This document shows, piece by piece, positions 59,146 to 64,000 of a stretch of 64,000 nucleotides of DNA. This DNA comes from Limonium bicolor. Taxonomy: Eukaryota; Streptophyta; Magnoliopsida; Caryophyllales; Plumbaginaceae. The stretch covers positions 142,984,294-143,048,293 of the forward strand of contig CM041779.1 of assembly GCA_023374045.1 (NCBI GenBank), given 5' to 3'. The notes beneath the pieces were generated by a model. That model did not search any database. It was not told where the DNA came from and was given only the letters and a program-made list of their open reading frames with translations. Numbering within the stretch: the first letter of the stretch is position 1; each line of letters opens with the position of its first letter. The translations under genes were made by a program, and so were the position numbers.

Positions 59146-59445
59146 CTCCATTCCCGGCGTCATACGTCGAGAAAGAGGGGTCATCTCTAGACCCCAGGTT
59201 ATGCTCCCAAATAGCTGATCCTCCAATCCCGGCGTCATAAGTCGAGAAAGAGGGGTCATCTCTAGACCCCAGGTCATGCTTCCCAAATAGCTGATCCTCC
59301 AATCCCGGCGTCATAAGTCGAGAAAGAGGGGTCATCTCTAGACCCCAGGTCATGCTTCCCAAATTGCCAATCCTCCAGTCCCGGTGTCGTACGTCGAGAA
59401 AGAGGGGTCACCTCTAGACCCCAAGATGTGCTCCACAATAGTCTG
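59146..59445. repeat. 75-bp tandem repeat, four units (D LTR)
   Basis: Units start at about 59,146, 59,220, 59,296 and 59,372, with the same CCCGGCGTC and GGGGTCATCTCTAGACCCC landmarks as in the C LTRs, which carry three. The middle two units are almost identical, pointing to recent slippage or unequal exchange. Confidence 0.85.
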
Positions 59446-60299
59446 TCGAAGGATCTGATGCAGATACCAACTCCCGAGCATCCATACCGCGCGGCCCGAG
59501 ATGTTGTCTTCCTGGGTTATTCTCATGTTCCACCAGTTGACATTTACTCTTCATTATCATTAATGGATAGACACCATAGTGGGTGTCATGGTACGTCCTC
59601 TATGGTTAAAGAGGAGTTTCCCTTTATGGAGTTTTCTTTGTTTACATAATTCATTGTGTTTTATCTCAAAGTTCCATAAACGAGAAAGGGACTAAACTAC
59701 TGTGTGTGCGCAAATAATATGCAACAATGATATAGTAATCATATAAGCAAGATAAGCAAGCAATCCAATTTCATGCTTTAATCTTATGGTCATTTTCACA
59801 CAAGGCACACAACAAACAAGCCGTGTAACACGGCAACATACGGACCACACATATCCATACCTTATTCAGAAGCAAGAGTTGTCTCGCACACGGGATCCCG
59901 GATGGCATTCGTTATGGCCCTAACGTTAATTAAAACAACTTGTCAGTTCATGATTTCATATGACGACCCTTATGACATTTTCCTAGTTTATCTCATTTTT
60001 AACGGGGTTGTTCCCGAGGTGGATTTTTTTTTGTTGAATGTTCAACTTATGTTAGCCCTTAAAACTTTCCAAGTAATAACTTTAAACTTCATCTCACACC
60101 TAGGGTGTTTACATCGACGTTTTACAAGTTAATTAAGTCCTTTCTCCAACTAACATTCTAGGGTATTTTACGCATCAACTTGAGACAAGTTTACCTAAGA
60201 AGAATTTTAATTTGCCTAAGATGTATTCCCTCCTTAGCTAAGTAAGTTAGCAATGTTTTAATCCCTTTATCAAAACAATATCATCCCTAAGATATCTCT

Positions 60300-63050
60300 A
60301 AAACTTGTTTATACAGGAGCCCAAGGGTTTAAAAATTTGAAACACAATTTTGGTGTTTTACCTCACTTAACCTCTCCTTTAATGTATCCACTAATGGTTT
60401 CTCTTCCCAAAATGTTTCATCAATTAGTTAGGTGTATTTCCACTGTTTTGGGTTCATTACTACACCCACACAACATTTTTAACACGCTTGGAAATCACTC
60501 ATACCGAGGCATACATCTCAGAAACTGAAACACCACATCAGTGCACCTTCCATTCATTCTCTTCTTTTCATGCCTTAAAACTGTTTTCTAATTTTCCCCT
60601 AGTGATTACGCTCTTAGGTAGATCTATTAGCCAGGTTCTAAGTTCATTTCCAGACCTATTCCATACCCCTACACCAACTGTATTACATTTATAAAGAAAC
60701 CACACTCTTATAGAAAGATCCGAAACCGAATCTGTGTTTCTTTCTTATACCTCCCTTTAGTTAGTAGTTACTGACTTCCAATCTTCCAATTGAGCACACC
60801 CACTCACTCCACTCTTTTAACCATATCTTGGGTTCATTTCTAAACCACTACAATACTCTTAGCACTCCTGTAACCTATTATACAGCAGCTGCAACTACAG
60901 AAATCTGAAAACATACTCTCTGTATGTAAACTTGTCTGTTCTCCCTTTTGTTGTATCATACTGATGTTTAGTCCTCCTAGAAAGTTTCACCAGCCTAGTT
61001 AAATTCATTAGCTATGATTTGAGTACTTTATTAAACCAATTCAATACTGTTAAGACCTCTGAATACTAGTTACACAGTACAATCAAGTATTGCGGATCTG
61101 AAATTACAAAAATATGATGTTCTCTCCTCTATTGATTTTATTTGTTCACGAAGCTGAGTTCCAACTTCACCTACCTTGATTACCCACGACGCTATGTGGT
61201 TTAACAAGGTTTTGAATTCAAAAACAAACCCAATGCAACCAGGGCTACACCTTCTGTAAGACTTGACACTAAACCTGAAACCAACGAAAACCTGAAACAT
61301 GGGACTGCTACATCAACTTCTCTCTTTTCTGGTTTACAGATTGACTTTAAGCTTTCCCTCAACTTGCCAACACTTAGGCTTATATGATAGCAAAATTTTA
61401 AACTCAAAATTTATCCAAAACCACATGGACAATTCCTCTGAGACATCATGGTACAGAAATTAGCAAAACTGAAAACTATGTCACACGAATCTGAAATTTT
61501 CTATTCTATTTCTTTTCTTTGTTCCTTAATCTGACTTCAGGTTCCCCTAGATTGTATGACTACTCAGTTAGTTATCTTAATACAATTTTAATCCCCTAAA
61601 CAGACCCAAGGCAACTAGTAAAACTACTGAAACATTCAGATCCTAATTGGAACGAAGACAGAAACATAAAACTGAAATATGAACTGATGTCCTTTTTTCT
61701 ATTTTTTTTGTTTGTTCACAGTTTGACGTACAGTTTTTCCCCAAAATGCTTACACATTTAGTTAAGTGAATTAGTAAGGTTTTAAGCTCTTGAACCACTC
61801 AATACAACCTCCTCATACTCTCTGTAACAGCGTTATACAGAAACACCAAATTTCAGAAATTGAAACTAGCACCTGCCTACTCCTTCTTCTTAGTTCACGG
61901 TTAATGCATCAGGTTGAGTTTATTTAATTCTCCCAAGGGGTTCATAAATTAGTTAGGTGCATTAGCAATGTCTTAGGTTCGTGATCAAACCAATTAGACC
62001 CATTATAACTCCTCTGAGATTTAGTTATACAGAAGCAAAGGTTACAGAGTTGATTCCAGATTTCTGCACACTGCTTCTTTCTGTTTTTTTCCTTCAATAC
62101 TCTCACGAGTCTACTGGGTTAGTAAATGGGTTTTTTTTAACCTAACACTATATCTATATCATGTTTAGGCACTTAGACAGAGCACCAAGTTACAGAAACA
62201 CCCAAATACTAACTGGGAGGAAAACTGAAAAAGACAGAATCATAAACTGATTACTTCCTCTCCTTTTTCTGTTGTTTTCTTTATGCTTGATAGCCTGACT
62301 TTGAGTTCATTCTCGAATCCAGTAACCACTTAGTTAAGTGTTTTACTAAGGTTCTTAAACCTGAAACAACCTAATACCCACTGATACTCCCACTGGAATT
62401 CTTTTATACAGGAACTGATAACAACTACAAAACTGAAACTATGACTGAGCTTTATGATTCTATTTGCTCATGACTTGGGTTTCTGGTTTATCCCTAAACT
62501 TATTTACATGTAGTATTGAATGTTAGCAACGTCTTAGCCTTATTTCCCAGCCTACACCACCTGTATAGCGCCCCTGAAATTCTTTACACAGCAACTGCAC
62601 AAACTGTCACGGACTGGTGTTACAAAACTGATATACCACTGATGGTTTATCTTCTTTATTATGTCACGGTTGATGCATCAGGCTGGGCTTGTAATTCTCC
62701 CAGGGTGTTCACAACTAAGTCAGATAATTAGTAAGGATTTGAACACTTAAACCACTCCTTATACCTCTTTGTAATAGGGTTATACAGAAGAACACTGGTT
62801 TCAAGGAGACAGCAACTGAACATCCAAACCTGATAATCCCTCTATGTTTTCCTTCTGTTTTTTGTTTCGTTCATGGATTTGATTTCTGTTTCCCTCAACC
62901 GGTTTAGCTGCTTAGTTAGGATCTTCGTACAGTTTTAACTCTGAAAACATGCCTAATTAATGCTGTTGAAATTACTCAACTGAAACAAGAAATTTTCAGA
63001 AACTGAAGCTAGACTTTGGCAAACCAGAAACAGAAAAGGGTTTGAGGTAA
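60300..63050. repeat. Degenerate tandem array, about 190-bp unit, roughly 14 units
   Basis: A composite landmark recurs: 'ttatacag' (or ttacacag) followed within 30 bases by 'a.actgaaac'. Sites lie near 60,310, 60,700, 60,880, 61,064, 61,260, 61,445, 61,620, 61,833, 62,030, 62,190, 62,398, 62,573, 62,778 and 62,975, giving mostly 175-213 base steps. A second landmark of the form 'gttcacggtt.atgcatcagg', followed by 'ttagttaggtg.attagcaa', lies between them. Units are highly diverged. The array fills the middle of the D LTR. Confidence 0.6.
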
Positions 63051-64000
63051 CCTGAGGTTTATTCCTCGTGAGGTTGAGCAGCTTGTACCCAAGATGATTT
63101 CATGAAATCCTAGGAGTCTTGAGCTGATATTCCCACCAGATTGTTGCTGGCTTAGTCAGTTTCTTCTTGGAAGGGGAAACAGTTAGTTAGAGTAGTTGAG
63201 TAGGGGTCTTTCAGACATAACTTGCACCTTCGAAGGATTAGACAGTAAGGGAATAGTTCTGGGATACCAACTGATCTGGTTTCCAAACAGAAGGTGCTAC
63301 GAGCGGTAGGGGTCTTTGGATTTTTAGTATCTAGATATGTGTGATTGCTCAAGGGAAAATGGAGGGGCCTTAGAATGCACTGGGGCATTCGCATGCCGGG
63401 AAAGAATAGAACAGCTGGACAGGAGTATTATCAGCATATCAGGAATCGGGAGGGAACTGACACAGGGATTAAATTAATGCTAATGGGAGTAAGTTCCAAT
63501 GGAAATGTTTGTGAAAGTTTGGGTACTCACACTTTCAGGTAAGTGGCTGACCTCTTGTCCCTTGTACTAGCACCAGAAATCGGTAGTGGAGCAAGATAAG
63601 CCTGGCTTGAGTTATGGGCAGCATCATACAGTAAGGATGGATGTTAGAAATTGAAACGAGATTTCTGAGAATCAGCAATGATCTGCTTCCTGCTGCATTG
63701 TTATCATTGCTCATGGTGTTGGATAAATCATGAGAGCAAGTGGGAGAACACTGGTGTGGCGGGTGGCGTGCACATTCTTAAGCCATGCAGAAGATTTAGC
63801 ATGCAGGCGCACCACCTAGGAGTCAGGGAAAGCATGTTTAATGGAGGGGGATCACTGATGGCCTGTGGCTTGGTGGTTGAACGACTGAAGCAAATTCAGG
63901 GGCAGGGTTTGTCAAAGATCAGGCTACTCTATTGTTAGTTTATTGCTGTTATTAATGTACTGAGGCAGTGCTCTGTATTAACCCAAGAATATTGCTCTCA

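Larger units (their letters stand above)
58137..64000 (-). mobile_element. Family C-related LTR (D), right end outside the window
   Basis: Begins TGTAACACCCC at 58,137, inserted after 'attctt' of the A LTR. TTCTT (58,132-58,136) is the likely left copy of a target duplication. Follows the C LTR closely to about 59,950, then diverges: the middle is a degenerate repeat array of about 190-bp units (about 60,300-63,050) absent from C. The last 950 bases are GC-richer, as at the corresponding end of the C LTR. No coding sequence. Whether it is a solo LTR or one LTR of a full element cannot be told. Confidence 0.7.

Overview
The window is nuclear DNA of a flowering plant, most likely a eudicot. The evidence is an intron-rich gene of a plant-typical family, plus Stowaway, hAT and CACTA transposons, an L1-type LINE, and very long Ty3/gypsy-type LTRs primed by initiator tRNA-Met. 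I see nothing bacterial, organellar or viral. Only one gene looks intact; nearly everything else is transposon or its remains.

Bases 1-10,600 are a mosaic of decayed transposons. In order they are: the end of a long LTR; a broken Ulp1-protease ORF of CACTA type; a 427-bp CACTA fold-back element; two exons of an AKT1-like potassium-channel gene (a gene fragment); GGGCC- and CCGAAT/CCGGTT-rich inverted-repeat elements; a 261-bp tandem repeat; and a Stowaway-like MITE. The one complete gene lies at about 10,650-16,650. It has 14 coding exons and encodes a 408-residue DUF707 protein with a signal anchor. A small SINE sits in its eighth coding intron. Bases 17,800-20,800 hold a long-TIR DNA element whose centre is a broken LINE fragment. 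Bases 22,400-24,400 hold untranslated retroelement-like sequence with hairpin minisatellites.

From 24,369 to the end the window is a nest of related, apparently non-coding LTR retrotransposons, which I group as LARD-like (large retrotransposon derivatives). Call the families A (LTR about 4.4 kb) and C (LTR about 6.0 kb). An A-family element on the minus strand has its 3' LTR at 26,576-30,991 and its 5' LTR starting at 56,655. Its internal region is split by a complete C element (35,379-56,439, target duplication CATCT). The 5' LTR of C is itself split by a plus-strand A-family solo LTR (46,336-50,461, target duplication ATACA) and by a 181-bp hAT MITE. A second C-family LTR (from 58,137 to the window end) interrupts the 5' LTR of the A element. 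To the left, the same A LTR also abuts a second primer-binding site and leader, joined to a truncated third LTR (24,369 to about 25,987). That makes an LTR-internal-LTR-internal chain.

The internal regions (4.6-4.75 kb) show no gag-pol. Both families do share short cis-structures: a primer-binding site folded into a hairpin, a leader block, a polypurine tract with an adjoining hairpin, and a second internal polypurine/hairpin motif. All the A- and C-type LTRs except the last also carry different GC-rich hairpins at about the same place. The non-coding but structured nature of this retroelement group is the most interesting thing here. All comparisons were made by eye; no alignment or database search was run.
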